NCBI GenBank assembly: GCA_030429835.1
Contig: JAUIGC010000012.1
Coordinates: forward strand, 1-38,127
DNA from: Bacteroidia bacterium
Lineage (GTDB): Bacteria > Bacteroidota > Bacteroidia > Flavobacteriales > Flavobacteriaceae
DNA: 38,127 nt
Direction: 5' to 3'
The translations under genes were made by a program, and so were the position numbers. Of the stretch, positions 18,253 through 26,658 are shown in pieces. The notes under the pieces were generated by a model. That model was not told the DNA's origin. It searched no databases and saw only the letters and a program-made list of their open reading frames with translations. Each line of letters starts with the position of its first letter. Position 1 is the first letter of the stretch.

Positions 18253-19704
18253 TCAAGTGATTTGATGGTCAATGTATTTAGGTTCGCTTTCTTCAATGGG
18301 CGTTTCAAAAATTTTAGGGTTTGAAATCAAGGCCATTGAAGAATATATCAATAAGGCCGTAGGCAGGCCACCCAAAACCGCATTACCATAGGATGCTGCC
18401 ATAACCCCAAGCATTCCACAAATAAGAGCGCTCATCTTCAATTTTGTTATTGGATCCCTAATTCTAAACATGACCTTAAAGGATGCCATGCCCACTACAT
18501 AAAATAAAATGCAAAGATGCATGGTCAAGCCAACCACGCCCATTTCCGCCCAAATCATCACGTACCAACTATCTGTAGCAACGTGTGATAGAAATGCGTT
18601 GGGCAAAAATCGTTGCGCTTTGTCACCTGCATGGCCAATGCCTCCTCCAAATGGTCTGGTAGCCATATAGGCACTTAGAATTCTTTGATTGGCCAACCGT
18701 ACCTGTAGTGATGCATCATTTGGATCAAAGCCAGTACGCATTCTTCGAATTTGAGGATTACCATTAGCAATCGTTGTATATTTAAAAAACACAAAGAGCA
18801 TTGCGACGAACAAAAGACCGGCACTAAGTACTTTAATGTTCTTCCTTAATACGAAAAAGGCCATAAAACCAACAAAGGGAACCGCGATAGAACCTCTAGT
18901 CCCAGATATTAACATGCCATAAATACCCAGTATACCAACCGTAAGAAAAAAGAATTTTGGAAGCCCTTTTTTGGCCATGGAATAAATGATAAAAACCACA
19001 CCGGCGTATCCCTGGTTCCCTCCAAATTGACCTGCATCACTAAAGAAAGAAAATACCCTTAGCTTGCCGAACAATACATGGGTAACCGCACCTCCCCTAT
19101 CCAACCATGCCTGTTCGGCAAAATCTACCCCAAAAACCATTTGCCCAATACCCTTAAGTGTACCAAGTATTGAGAGAATGCCCCAAACGTAAAGGAAGGT
19201 GTCCAGTCGTTTATTGGTATTGATCAGCATAAAAGTGAGGACGACAAAAAAGAAGAAATAGAAACCTATTCCCCTACCCGCAATCCAGGGTTCTATCATT
19301 CTTGCCTCTGGATTTACCAGTTGAAATATGAAATATAATAACCAGATCCCTGCCAGAAAGGTAACGTCCTTTTTCGCCGGGGACCAATCCACCCTTTCCC
19401 TAAATCTCTTAAAGATCAAGGCCAAAAAGGTTAAAACCATTAATCCATCTATACCAAATCCTAACGGTAATCCTTGAACGTAGCGACCAATTCCAAGGAT
19501 AATAAAGTTTAACCCTATGGTGGTGTAAAAACCTAGTACAGGATTCTTGAAAACCGCATAGATGAAAATACTGCCCAAAAAAATCGCCAGCAAGATACCT
19601 ACACCTGCCAACTCCATTTTGGCAAGCATCAAGGCCATTAACGCCGTAATCCCGAATAATGACAAAACCACCATTGGTTTGGCCAAACTAGCCGAACCGG
19701 ACAT
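18253..19704 (-). CDS. O-antigen ligase/polymerase-like membrane protein (Wzy candidate)
   Basis: About 483 residues with roughly twelve hydrophobic segments, the O-antigen ligase/Wzy_C type. The large periplasmic loop includes DSWYVMIWAEMGVVGLTMHL and upstream GGGIGHAGDKAQRFLPNAFL, resembling the Wzy_C pattern where an Arg and a His/Asp region are needed for polymerisation. Context with a flippase and co-polymerase makes it the likely polymerase of lipid-linked repeats. Start is uncertain: ATG 19704 (used here) or TTG 19743, which forms TTGA with the wzx stop and would couple translation, adding 13 residues. Ligase versus polymerase cannot be separated from sequence alone. Confidence 0.88.
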   Translation of the reverse strand: MSGSASLAKPMVVLSLFGITALMALMLAKMELAGVGILLAIFLGSIFIYAVFKNPVLGFYTTIGLNFIILGIGRYVQGLPLGFGIDGLMVLTFLALIFKRFRERVDWSPAKKDVTFLAGIWLLYFIFQLVNPEARMIEPWIAGRGIGFYFFFFVVLTFMLINTNKRLDTFLYVWGILSILGTLKGIGQMVFGVDFAEQAWLDRGGAVTHVLFGKLRVFSFFSDAGQFGGNQGYAGVVFIIYSMAKKGLPKFFFLTVGILGIYGMLISGTRGSIAVPFVGFMAFFVLRKNIKVLSAGLLFVAMLFVFFKYTTIANGNPQIRRMRTGFDPNDASLQVRLANQRILSAYMATRPFGGGIGHAGDKAQRFLPNAFLSHVATDSWYVMIWAEMGVVGLTMHLCILFYVVGMASFKVMFRIRDPITKLKMSALICGMLGVMAASYGNAVLGGLPTALLIYSSMALISNPKIFETPIEESEPKYIDHQIT

Positions 19705-19739
19705 TTTTTCAAAAGGATTTATATGACTCAAATTAGTTT

Positions 19740-21119
19740 TCAATTTGCTTTTTCGTTCGCGAGCAACAATCGTTTGTTACTTGCTTTATTTAATAGGTTC
19801 ATATAGAAATCCCATCCCCTGTAAAAAATTTTACCATAGGACAAATTCAATTCTTTGTTTAGGAAATACATTCCCATCCAAATACCTATTATGGTAAATA
19901 GGATTGAGCCAACAGCAACTAGAATCAAGGACTTAAAAATAAAAATGGCAACGAAATCCCCAATCACATTGGCCGCTACCATGATGAATACCTTGAGGGC
20001 GTTTATGTTAGGTCTATTGATACTATCCAAACACACCCCTGTCATTCTATCTATGGGAAGTAACAACCCATACACAGAAAATACTCGGACCATGGCCACC
20101 ACATTGAACCCTGTTTCCGGATCCACCTTTAAATACTGCTCACCAGAAAGCATCAAGACCAAATAATCCGCAAAGACAAACGTGAACAAACTCATCCCTA
20201 TAAAAAGGTAGGTGAGCGCTCCGGAATAGGTATAAAACAAATTCCTTACTTCGTTAACCTTTCCCTGAACACTGGCCTTGGACATCTTTGGAAATGCAGT
20301 AGCGACAAAACTTCTCAAAGGAATTTGTTGCAATTCTGTAAGCTTTAGAGGAATGCTAAAAAGGGCTACGGCAGCACTTCCCATTGGGCTCAAACTTATA
20401 ATCAAAGTATCCGCACTTCTTAAAAGATTGGTCCCTATCAATGTAAAGGTGGTATATTTTCCAAAATCCAGTAAGGTCCTATTGGTCTTGGAAGTTGCCT
20501 GTCTTATATATTTGGCGCCATCCCAGCCCAAAAACAAGCTAATCAAAGATGTAATGGCATTCGCTATGAGTAACCCAATAACCAATTGTGTCAATGTCAT
20601 TTCCCTAACGAAAAAATGAAGGACGATTACCAGAAAAAAGATACCGCTTTTAAATGCTTTGATGGCTAAAATTTGACCGTACTTCCTATCCGCTTGTAAA
20701 ACCACTAAAGCATTGTTCCAAGGCAAATTTAAAAAGGCCAACCAGGGATACCATTTGAAAAAGAGGTAATATCCAGACGTACTAATGGAATCATAAAATA
20801 CCACGAGGCAAAACAGTAGAATAAGTGCTATTAGGATCGTGGCGCAAAGGCCTATTAAGGTATTTGACCCTATAAGTTTTTTCCTTTCATGAGTATCCGC
20901 ACCGGATAAAAATCGTATCAAAGCCGTATTGGTAATGCCAAACCGAAACATCTCTACAAAGGATCCCCCAGTCACAAACAAAACCCATTGACCAAAAACA
21001 TCCAAGGACAAACTCCGGGCCAGTAGACCAAAACCTGCAATACCTAATACAGCAATGACAAGGTTTCCCGTCAATGACAGAAAATTATCTTCCTTAACTA
21101 TTTTTTTGAGGATTTTCAT
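19740..21119 (-). CDS. Oligosaccharide flippase (Wzx-like, MATE/PST family)
   Basis: 459-residue membrane protein with about 12 to 14 helices, starting MKILKKIVKEDNFLSLTGN. It has the typical N-terminal GLLARSLSLDVFGQWVLFVT of polysaccharide flippases, then FGKYTTFTLIGTNLLRSADT (the usual second-half opening) and ALFSIPLKLTELQQIPLRSF. It would move undecaprenyl-linked repeat units across the inner membrane. ATG 21119 is chosen; the open frame goes 39 codons further into the wzz-like gene with no membrane character. It lies 10 bases after that gene. Confidence 0.92.
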   Translation of the reverse strand: MKILKKIVKEDNFLSLTGNLVIAVLGIAGFGLLARSLSLDVFGQWVLFVTGGSFVEMFRFGITNTALIRFLSGADTHERKKLIGSNTLIGLCATILIALILLFCLVVFYDSISTSGYYLFFKWYPWLAFLNLPWNNALVVLQADRKYGQILAIKAFKSGIFFLVIVLHFFVREMTLTQLVIGLLIANAITSLISLFLGWDGAKYIRQATSKTNRTLLDFGKYTTFTLIGTNLLRSADTLIISLSPMGSAAVALFSIPLKLTELQQIPLRSFVATAFPKMSKASVQGKVNEVRNLFYTYSGALTYLFIGMSLFTFVFADYLVLMLSGEQYLKVDPETGFNVVAMVRVFSVYGLLLPIDRMTGVCLDSINRPNINALKVFIMVAANVIGDFVAIFIFKSLILVAVGSILFTIIGIWMGMYFLNKELNLSYGKIFYRGWDFYMNLLNKASNKRLLLANEKAN

Positions 21120-21129
21120 GGACTGCCTG

Positions 21130-23508
21130 TTATATCTGGTTTTTTGACAAAAACTGAAACTTAAAAAACGCCTTGAGTTTTTTCCTAAACCTGCTTCGTG
21201 ATTTTGGCAGATCTCCCAAAATGGATTCAACCTCATTCAACTCAACACCATTTACTATCAATTTGATTTTTGAACCACAGGTAGTCCTTAAATTGGCCAT
21301 TGCAGATTCATCTGCATCTGACCAAATTCTATTGGACCGACAAACAAGAATGTCAATATCACCTCGAGCGAATAACTCTGGAGGGTAGTTGTTATAAATG
21401 ATTGCAGGAATTTCAATGATTACAAAATCTAGAGGGTCATCAAACTTTGGATCTTCCTTACCAATAATATCCAAGTAACTTTTTGCATTGTAATAATTAT
21501 GGTCCAACTCATAGATTTGGTATTCGGAAGCTGAAAGATATTTGCTGGCGTCTGACAAAAATGGACTGTCAAAGTCTATACGGGTATCCGGATAGCCCAA
21601 AATCCTGTTAATAAATGAAAATCCTTGACTTTGTTTAATCGATTCCTTTTTCTTTCTGTAATTGAGCAGCAATACTTTTTTGCCTTCACGTTTCAATGTC
21701 CTTGCAATATTACCTGCCACTATCGATTTTCCTTCTAGTTTTTGCGTACTGAATACAATAATGGTTTTTGGTTTCTTATCAGAATCCTGTTCGCCTAAAT
21801 ATTGCTGAATATTTTGCGTCACAATTTCGGTTAAACGCTTTTGAACAAATTGTAAATCGACCCCTCTGGGATCCAAGATTATCTTTGGAATCATTCCAAT
21901 GGATGAAAAGCCGGTTTTTTTGATCGCTTTAGCGGAATTTCTTAATGTATCATCAAAATACTCCATGATAAAAATGGCTCCTAATGTTAGGATACCACCT
22001 AAAAAAGCGGCCGCAATTATAAGAACGGTGCGTTTAGTTGGATTCGGAGACAAAGGATAAAAGGGCGGGTCTATTGTCTTTAATTCTGAGGCCAATTCGC
22101 TATCCTGTAATTTTAACTTGGCCAAACTCAACCCATGGAGAATCTCCAAATATCCCTGTTCAGCTACATTGATTTCACGCTCAAGCCTTTTCATATTGGC
22201 ACCTGCAGGGGCATATTTTTCATAGATTTCTTGAAACTCTTTCTTCTGATCATCAATTACTCCAATTTTTGCCTTTAGTTTTTCCGTCTCCACGGAACTG
22301 GACATCCAATCAGGCAGAACTTTGGAAATTTGAAGACCGTCTATTGTATTTTGATAAGAATAAAGTTCATTGACCCCCGTTTCTATGGAATCCCTCAATG
22401 CAGCTGCCTGTACTTGCAACTCCGCTATTTTGACGGCATCCGTTTGGTTATTGGTAGACTCTACTTGTGCCTGAGCCAAGCCTAATTGATAATTCAAGTT
22501 CCCTAAGGCCTCTTTCTTCTTAAGTAGTTTATCGCTTTTTATTTGAATAACCTCTTGCAATTGTAATTTATCTTCCAAGCGTTTTGTTCCTGCCTGAATT
22601 CCGGCCAATTCAGCCTTTTTGGCCTTAAAATCAACCTCCAGCTCCTCTTTAACTACGGCTACCGCTTTACTCTGCTCATAATAGTTTATGATATTGGAGC
22701 TTTTATTGAACTCAAGTAGTTTGTTTTCTGCCAAATCCAAACTTTCCTTTGCCTTCTCCAATTCATTCTCAAAATACTTGACCACAGAGCCCGATCTATT
22801 TTCTTTGATTACTTTGTAATTTTTGATACATACTTGGCTATAAATGGAAAGCGTTTGCTGGCAAATGCCCGGATCGTTAACGGTATAACTTAATTTTATA
22901 AGATCACTACTATTTATTCGTTGGGCGGTTATGCCGGATAGTGCTTTAAGGGAGTAGTGCTTGTTTTCCCCATAATTGACTAGCTCATAAATAAAATTAT
23001 CAGTGCTGCTTCGCATCAAAGTCAATAAGTTCTGGACCGTCCTTTCATAATCATGAGAATCTATTTCTGGCGGAAGTAAGTCATAAAGAACCGTTTCCTC
23101 ATTTTTATTTATTGAATTACCATCCCCTTTTTCTACGTATTGGTATAAATCATCAGGAATAGAAAGTTTAAATTCATCGTAAAGTTCCTTTGAAATATAC
23201 TTGGAATCTGCTTCGGGCAACATTAAATGCATTGCTAGTAACCTTACTGCTACCTCCTCCTGAGTCTCCCTTGATTTTATGATATTAATTAAATTATCAA
23301 ACGCCGTACCTGTGGCTTGTGTGCTAAACTTTTTATCCATTTCAATGGATGAGCCCGTAGCAAGACCTGTATATAGAATAGTTTGTGAGGTATATTCATA
23401 CGAAGGTTTCATGGTAAGCAGTATAACCATGGTGCCCAGCACTATAGGGACTAATAATAGTAGTGCCAAATGCCTTACGACAAGCCTTATGAAATCAATT
23501 AGCGTCAT
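21130..23508 (-). CDS. Wzz/Wzc-like polysaccharide co-polymerase with degenerate tyrosine-kinase domain
   Basis: 792-residue chain-length/export protein. It has inner-membrane helix 1 (about 14-33), a long periplasmic region rich in coiled coil (about 240-470), PPFYPLSPNPTKRTVLIIAA leading into helix 2 (about 493-516), then a cytoplasmic ATPase-like domain. Its Walker A is STQKLEGKS (587-595, K594 kept). The Walker A' Asp is replaced (LLLNYRKK, N616) and the Walker B Asp by Glu (VIIEIPA, E699). No tyrosine-rich tail exists: the last residues are basic and Phe-rich. So the Wzz part seems intact but BY-kinase activity is doubtful. It overlaps the TolC-like gene by 14 bases. Likely controls polymer length and links Wzy to export. 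Confidence 0.92.
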   Translation of the reverse strand: MTLIDFIRLVVRHLALLLLVPIVLGTMVILLTMKPSYEYTSQTILYTGLATGSSIEMDKKFSTQATGTAFDNLINIIKSRETQEEVAVRLLAMHLMLPEADSKYISKELYDEFKLSIPDDLYQYVEKGDGNSINKNEETVLYDLLPPEIDSHDYERTVQNLLTLMRSSTDNFIYELVNYGENKHYSLKALSGITAQRINSSDLIKLSYTVNDPGICQQTLSIYSQVCIKNYKVIKENRSGSVVKYFENELEKAKESLDLAENKLLEFNKSSNIINYYEQSKAVAVVKEELEVDFKAKKAELAGIQAGTKRLEDKLQLQEVIQIKSDKLLKKKEALGNLNYQLGLAQAQVESTNNQTDAVKIAELQVQAAALRDSIETGVNELYSYQNTIDGLQISKVLPDWMSSSVETEKLKAKIGVIDDQKKEFQEIYEKYAPAGANMKRLEREINVAEQGYLEILHGLSLAKLKLQDSELASELKTIDPPFYPLSPNPTKRTVLIIAAAFLGGILTLGAIFIMEYFDDTLRNSAKAIKKTGFSSIGMIPKIILDPRGVDLQFVQKRLTEIVTQNIQQYLGEQDSDKKPKTIIVFSTQKLEGKSIVAGNIARTLKREGKKVLLLNYRKKKESIKQSQGFSFINRILGYPDTRIDFDSPFLSDASKYLSASEYQIYELDHNYYNAKSYLDIIGKEDPKFDDPLDFVIIEIPAIIYNNYPPELFARGDIDILVCRSNRIWSDADESAMANLRTTCGSKIKLIVNGVELNEVESILGDLPKSRSRFRKKLKAFFKFQFLSKNQI

Positions 23509-24262
23509 TTTCTTTTTCTGTGCTATTTAAATCAAATACAAACCCTGCCATTTCTTCCAACAATTTTTTAGTTGTAATAAAATCGGACAAGGCCGTTTCA
23601 TAAGATTCCTCCAAAGTAGTGGTCATATTGTTCATTCTTACATATTCTGAAATTGGCACAAGGCCATTTCTAAATTCCTTTTCGACCATTTGCATATTCA
23701 CCCGGCCATCACCTAAACTTTTGGACCTTAATTGCAGTAATTTTTGTTTTAGCAATAAGTCCTGGTAAAGGGTTATCACCATTTTTCGTATTTGTTCATT
23801 TTCAAATTCAACCATATCCTTGGCCGCTTCTACTTCTGATTGTGCCAACTTGATTTGATTCTTCCTGTTAATAGCATCAAACAATGGAAGTTTCAAATAG
23901 ATTCCAAAACTATAATTGAATTGTTTGGCAGTTGTAAAAGCAGCTGTATTGGAAACACCATCCTCACTAGTTGCAAAATTGTTTAGATTACCATATCTAG
24001 AATCAGCTTGAATCCCTAAGCTTTTGGACCAATAGATACGTTCAGTTGACAAGAGCGCTTCCTTAACCAGAATATTATTTTTTCTGAATTTTATCATCGC
24101 ACTCCGCTTTATAACCGAGTCTATGATTACATCGAGAGGTGGAAAAGTTAGTTTATTTGTATTTACCACATTATTAATGGTGTCATTAATCTGGGCGTTC
24201 AAACTGTTTGATGAAAGAACAACTGCAAACGCAACTAGAAGTATTTTACAAAGCCTATACAT
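23495..24262 (-). CDS. Short TolC-family outer membrane protein (single repeat)
   Basis: 255 residues with a signal peptide (MYRLCKILLVAFAVVLSSNS, cleaved after LNA about residue 23). One TolC-type repeat follows: LKLPLFDAINRKNQIKLAQS (124-142) and then VEKEFRNGLVPISEYVRM (193-210), with long helices around them. Normal TolC proteins are about 420-500 residues with two such repeats; this one has one. It ends naturally at a stop within the wzz-like gene and does not look broken. Placed between the STAS gene and the co-polymerase, it may form the outer-membrane conduit in place of Wza, or a periplasmic adaptor; a higher-order ring would be needed (inference). Confidence 0.8.
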   Translation of the reverse strand: MYRLCKILLVAFAVVLSSNSLNAQINDTINNVVNTNKLTFPPLDVIIDSVIKRSAMIKFRKNNILVKEALLSTERIYWSKSLGIQADSRYGNLNNFATSEDGVSNTAAFTTAKQFNYSFGIYLKLPLFDAINRKNQIKLAQSEVEAAKDMVEFENEQIRKMVITLYQDLLLKQKLLQLRSKSLGDGRVNMQMVEKEFRNGLVPISEYVRMNNMTTTLEESYETALSDFITTKKLLEEMAGFVFDLNSTEKENDAN

Positions 24263-24281
24263 TTTTAATAATAACTTCTTT

Positions 24282-24584
24282 TTATATCCTATCCGAACTA
24301 AGGATGTATTGCGTTTTGGTCGCGTGCATTACTTCTGAAATTCTGGGATTATGTCTTCCAATTATGTGTATCACCTTATTGTCATTAGCTACCTCCTTAT
24401 AAAACCGCTCAAAAAAATGTGCGGCGGAAGAATCCATTTCCGTTACCTTTTCGATACTTACAAAAAGTGTTTCCGTTTTCTCCAGGATAGCTTGGAAGTA
24501 GGTTCTTAAAATGCCCAAATTTTGGGATGTTACGCGACCGCTTATTTCAAAAAGTCCGCTTTTATCCTCTATTCGCAATGCCAT
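24282..24584 (-). CDS. STAS-domain protein (anti-sigma antagonist-like)
   Basis: 100-residue single-domain protein. The order of strands and helices and the loop TEMDSSAAHFFERF (DSS at 51-53) match the STAS motif, in which the Ser after Asp is the phosphorylated residue in SpoIIAA-like proteins (S52 here). Such proteins act by partner switching. No serine kinase of the RsbW/SpoIIAB type and no PP2C phosphatase gene is present in the window, so its partner must lie elsewhere or be a different protein. It sits between the sugar transferase and the export genes, 19 bases before the TolC-like gene, suggesting direct control of the EPS machine. Confidence 0.8.
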   Translation of the reverse strand: MALRIEDKSGLFEISGRVTSQNLGILRTYFQAILEKTETLFVSIEKVTEMDSSAAHFFERFYKEVANDNKVIHIIGRHNPRISEVMHATKTQYILSSDRI

Positions 24585-24659
24585 AGTGCATTAATTTTGA
24601 TTAATTCTGTTTGACTTCGATTTTTACCGTAGGGAGGTAAGTAATTGATCAGTAATTTG

Positions 24660-25889
24660 TTACACGTTTTCCTTTTGGAATACTGCTCTGAACGTTCTAA
24701 ATATGATCCACATATCGTATAGAAAAGCCCTTTTACTGTTGGCATATTCCACGTACTTTACATCGAGTTGTTTTCTCTCCTCAGGGGACATTTTGGAAGT
24801 TCTTCCCCGGGCCTCTACTTGCCATAGGCCGGTAATACCCGCCGGTCCATTGAAACGCTCGGTCCATTCGTCCGTAGTCAACATTTCCGCTTCATATAGG
24901 GGCAAAGGCCTATTACCTACGATAGACATATCGCCCTTGAGCACATTGATCAATTGGGGAAGTTCATCGATACTTAATTTCCTGATAATCTTACCTACTT
25001 TGGTGATTCTGGGATCGTTATCGAATTTTACAAAGGCACTTTCGGTTTCCTTTCTTTTCTTTTCGTTAAAGGCTAGCTCCTCTATTTCAGTATCATCGCC
25101 ATAAAGCTTGATTCCATTGGAAAGGGTGATTTCCTCCAGATAGGCATCTTCGTCCTTTGCTTCCTCCTTTACATATTGGTTTAGGTGCTGGAATTCCTTC
25201 AAGCGCTTATCGGCATCAGGATACATAGACCTCAATTTTAGGAAATTGAAAATTCGATACCCTGTTCCCACCCGTTTTGAAATGTAGTATACCTTTCCTT
25301 TGGATTCCAATCGTATGGCCAAAATGACCACAATAAGAAAAGGTGCCGCCATCAAGAGCACGGTACCGGCCAAGAAGATATCAAAACTACGTTTCCAAAA
25401 TCCAGTTTTATATCTTTTGGATGTTGTTGAATTGGTAGAAATCTTGTGTTGCAATAAATTGGCCTTCAATTCCTTTAAAAAGGAAACCCTTTCCAGAATT
25501 TGGTCCAGTCCTACGGGATAGACAAAAAAATCATCAAACCCATGTTCTATGGCCAATTGCTTCTCCTTTTTGCCAAGTTCATTTCCCAAAAGAATAAAGG
25601 GAATTTTCTGTTCCTGATCAAAGGTTTCCGTTACGTATTCCTTAAAGGAAACCATACCGTCGTCATATAATCCAAAATCACAGAGGATGGCGTCAACGGC
25701 AAAATTGGGTAGCGTCCACTTTTTATCCTTATAATGGCCCTGTCCATGTATCCACTTAATGGCCTTTTCAATGGTATCCACCATATGGATGGAAGTTCCA
25801 TTTTCCTTTTTATGGATTTCATGCATCAAAACCTCATAACTTCCTATACAGAGTAAAACCGTAGTTTTTTCCGTTGTCACTTTCATCAT
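24660..25889 (-). CDS. Receiver-like domain fused to bacterial sugar transferase (initiating phosphoglycosyltransferase)
   Basis: 409 residues. Residues 10-140 look like a response-regulator receiver fold: ILCDFGLYDDG with D71 at the phospho-acceptor place. The acidic pair of strand 1 is absent (VLLCIGS), and the conserved Lys is Tyr (VYP, Y124), so it is degenerate. Residues 160-409 are a WcaJ/PglC-type transferase: membrane hairpin about 172-192, FNFLKLRSM, KLSIDELPQLINVLKGDMSI with catalytic D308/E309, VGNRPLP and GITGLWQVEARGR. An acidic stretch (about 230-288) is inserted between two conserved blocks. It should load the first sugar-phosphate on undecaprenyl phosphate. Start ATG 25889 overlaps the receiver gene's stop (ATGA), so both are co-translated. 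Confidence 0.92.
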   Translation of the reverse strand: MMKVTTEKTTVLLCIGSYEVLMHEIHKKENGTSIHMVDTIEKAIKWIHGQGHYKDKKWTLPNFAVDAILCDFGLYDDGMVSFKEYVTETFDQEQKIPFILLGNELGKKEKQLAIEHGFDDFFVYPVGLDQILERVSFLKELKANLLQHKISTNSTTSKRYKTGFWKRSFDIFLAGTVLLMAAPFLIVVILAIRLESKGKVYYISKRVGTGYRIFNFLKLRSMYPDADKRLKEFQHLNQYVKEEAKDEDAYLEEITLSNGIKLYGDDTEIEELAFNEKKRKETESAFVKFDNDPRITKVGKIIRKLSIDELPQLINVLKGDMSIVGNRPLPLYEAEMLTTDEWTERFNGPAGITGLWQVEARGRTSKMSPEERKQLDVKYVEYANSKRAFLYDMWIIFRTFRAVFQKENV

Positions 25890-26251
25890 TGTTGAATTAT
25901 AAGTTTATCGACCCTTATCAACAATTCTTCTGGATTGAATGGTTTTACCATATAATCCTGTGCGCCCAACTTGAGACATTTTATACGATCGGCACTACTT
26001 TCACGGCAACTGAGTACAATTATGGGAATATCCGAAAACAGGCCAGAGCCCTTTACTTTTTCAATGAACTCATAACCGTCCATCTCGGGCATTTCCAAAT
26101 CGGTTATTATAAGATCGGGCAAATTTCCTTTTTGCAACCAAGCAAGGGCAGTTAACCCATTATCTTTAGTAGTAACCTTGTAGGACTGTCCAAGGAATTG
26201 TGCTACAAGCTCGCTTAAAGACTGCTTGTCGTCTATGACTAAAATTTCCAT
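25886..26251 (-). CDS. Stand-alone response regulator receiver protein
   Basis: 121-residue single receiver domain with no output: strand-1 acidic pair D7/D8 (ILVIDDKQS), phospho-acceptor D51 (IITDLEMPEMDG), S81 and K103 (MVKPFNPEEL). All residues for phosphorylation are present. ATG 26251 is preferred to GTG 26260. It is the first gene of the EPS operon and overlaps the receiver-fused sugar transferase by four bases, which suggests the two are made in fixed ratio and may bind each other. The cognate kinase could be the REC-kinase at 2398-3534, whose own receiver ends are similar (MPKMDG/KPFNP), or any unlinked kinase. Confidence 0.92.
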   Translation of the reverse strand: MEILVIDDKQSLSELVAQFLGQSYKVTTKDNGLTALAWLQKGNLPDLIITDLEMPEMDGYEFIEKVKGSGLFSDIPIIVLSCRESSADRIKCLKLGAQDYMVKPFNPEELLIRVDKLIIQQ

Positions 26252-26282
26252 ACCATTCACATTTGTAGGTTTAAGTAATAAC

Positions 26283-26290
26283 GAAATGTA
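26283..26290 (-). promoter_or_regulatory. Weak candidate -7 box for the EPS operon
   Basis: TACATTTC on the minus strand matches 7 of 8 positions of TAnnTTTG, 32 bases upstream of ATG 26251. No TTG at the expected -33 distance. Position is right for the head of the EPS operon, but the match is not decisive. Confidence 0.25.
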
Positions 26291-26313
26291 AGATTTATAT
26301 TACTTTTATATTC

Positions 26314-26330
26314 AGGTTTGTTGTCAACCT
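26314..26330. repeat. Inverted repeat upstream of the EPS operon promoter candidate
   Basis: AGGTT-TGTTGTC-AACCT, 5-bp arms with a 7-base centre that itself holds GTTG/CAAC symmetry. It sits just upstream of the weak -7 box, about where an activator or repressor could bind. Short enough to be chance. Confidence 0.25.
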
Positions 26331-26436
26331 CTTGTATAGCGTTGTAATCATCGTCAAATTAGTTGACAGTATTTTCTTACTTTTTGAACCTATTCAAATT
26401 CCACTTCCAAGAATTTCAACTTTAAAGGATAGAGTA

Positions 26437-26459
26437 AAAGCCAACATAATGTTGGCTTT
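26437..26459. terminator. Perfect 11-bp-arm hairpin, likely terminator of the small gene
   Basis: AAAGCCAACAT and ATGTTGGCTTT are exact reverse complements around a single central A. On the minus strand the stem ends in TTT and is followed by TACT, giving a short U-rich tail. It is 37 bases downstream of the stop of the 45-codon ORF, and could also stop plus-strand transcription. Confidence 0.6.
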
Positions 26460-26496
26460 CACAGATTTGGGGGATACTACCTATAATGGTATTATT

Positions 26497-26634
26497 TTAA
26501 GGAGCTATTGGAGTTCTGGTACTAAGAATAATTTCCTTTCCATTTACAATCACATCACAGATCTGGTAAATTCTATTGGATTTGGACACCTCTAAATAGC
26601 CTAAGGATTTTTTGGGTTTAATGACTTTATTCAT
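26497..26634 (-). CDS. Small hypothetical protein, 45 residues
   Basis: ORF from ATG 26634 encodes a basic small protein beginning MNKVIKPKKSLGYLEV, then RIYQICDVIVNGKEIIL and ending STRTPIAP. No family is recognised and there is no signal or membrane helix. Codons look ordinary for the genome. Support for being real comes from its surroundings: a perfect TAnnTTTG box 25 bases upstream and a strong hairpin 37 bases downstream, making a transcript of about 215 bases. It could instead be a small RNA whose ORF is incidental. The open frame extends upstream to 26691, but ATG 26634 fits the promoter. Confidence 0.5.
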   Translation of the reverse strand: MNKVIKPKKSLGYLEVSKSNRIYQICDVIVNGKEIILSTRTPIAP

Positions 26635-26658
26635 CGTAGTTTTAATTTGATTTGAAAA

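Noticed and set aside
26332-26595. Plus-strand ORF of 87 codons in the intergenic gap
   Set aside because: It contains the perfect hairpin in its middle, has no clear promoter box with correct spacing, and no recognisable protein features.
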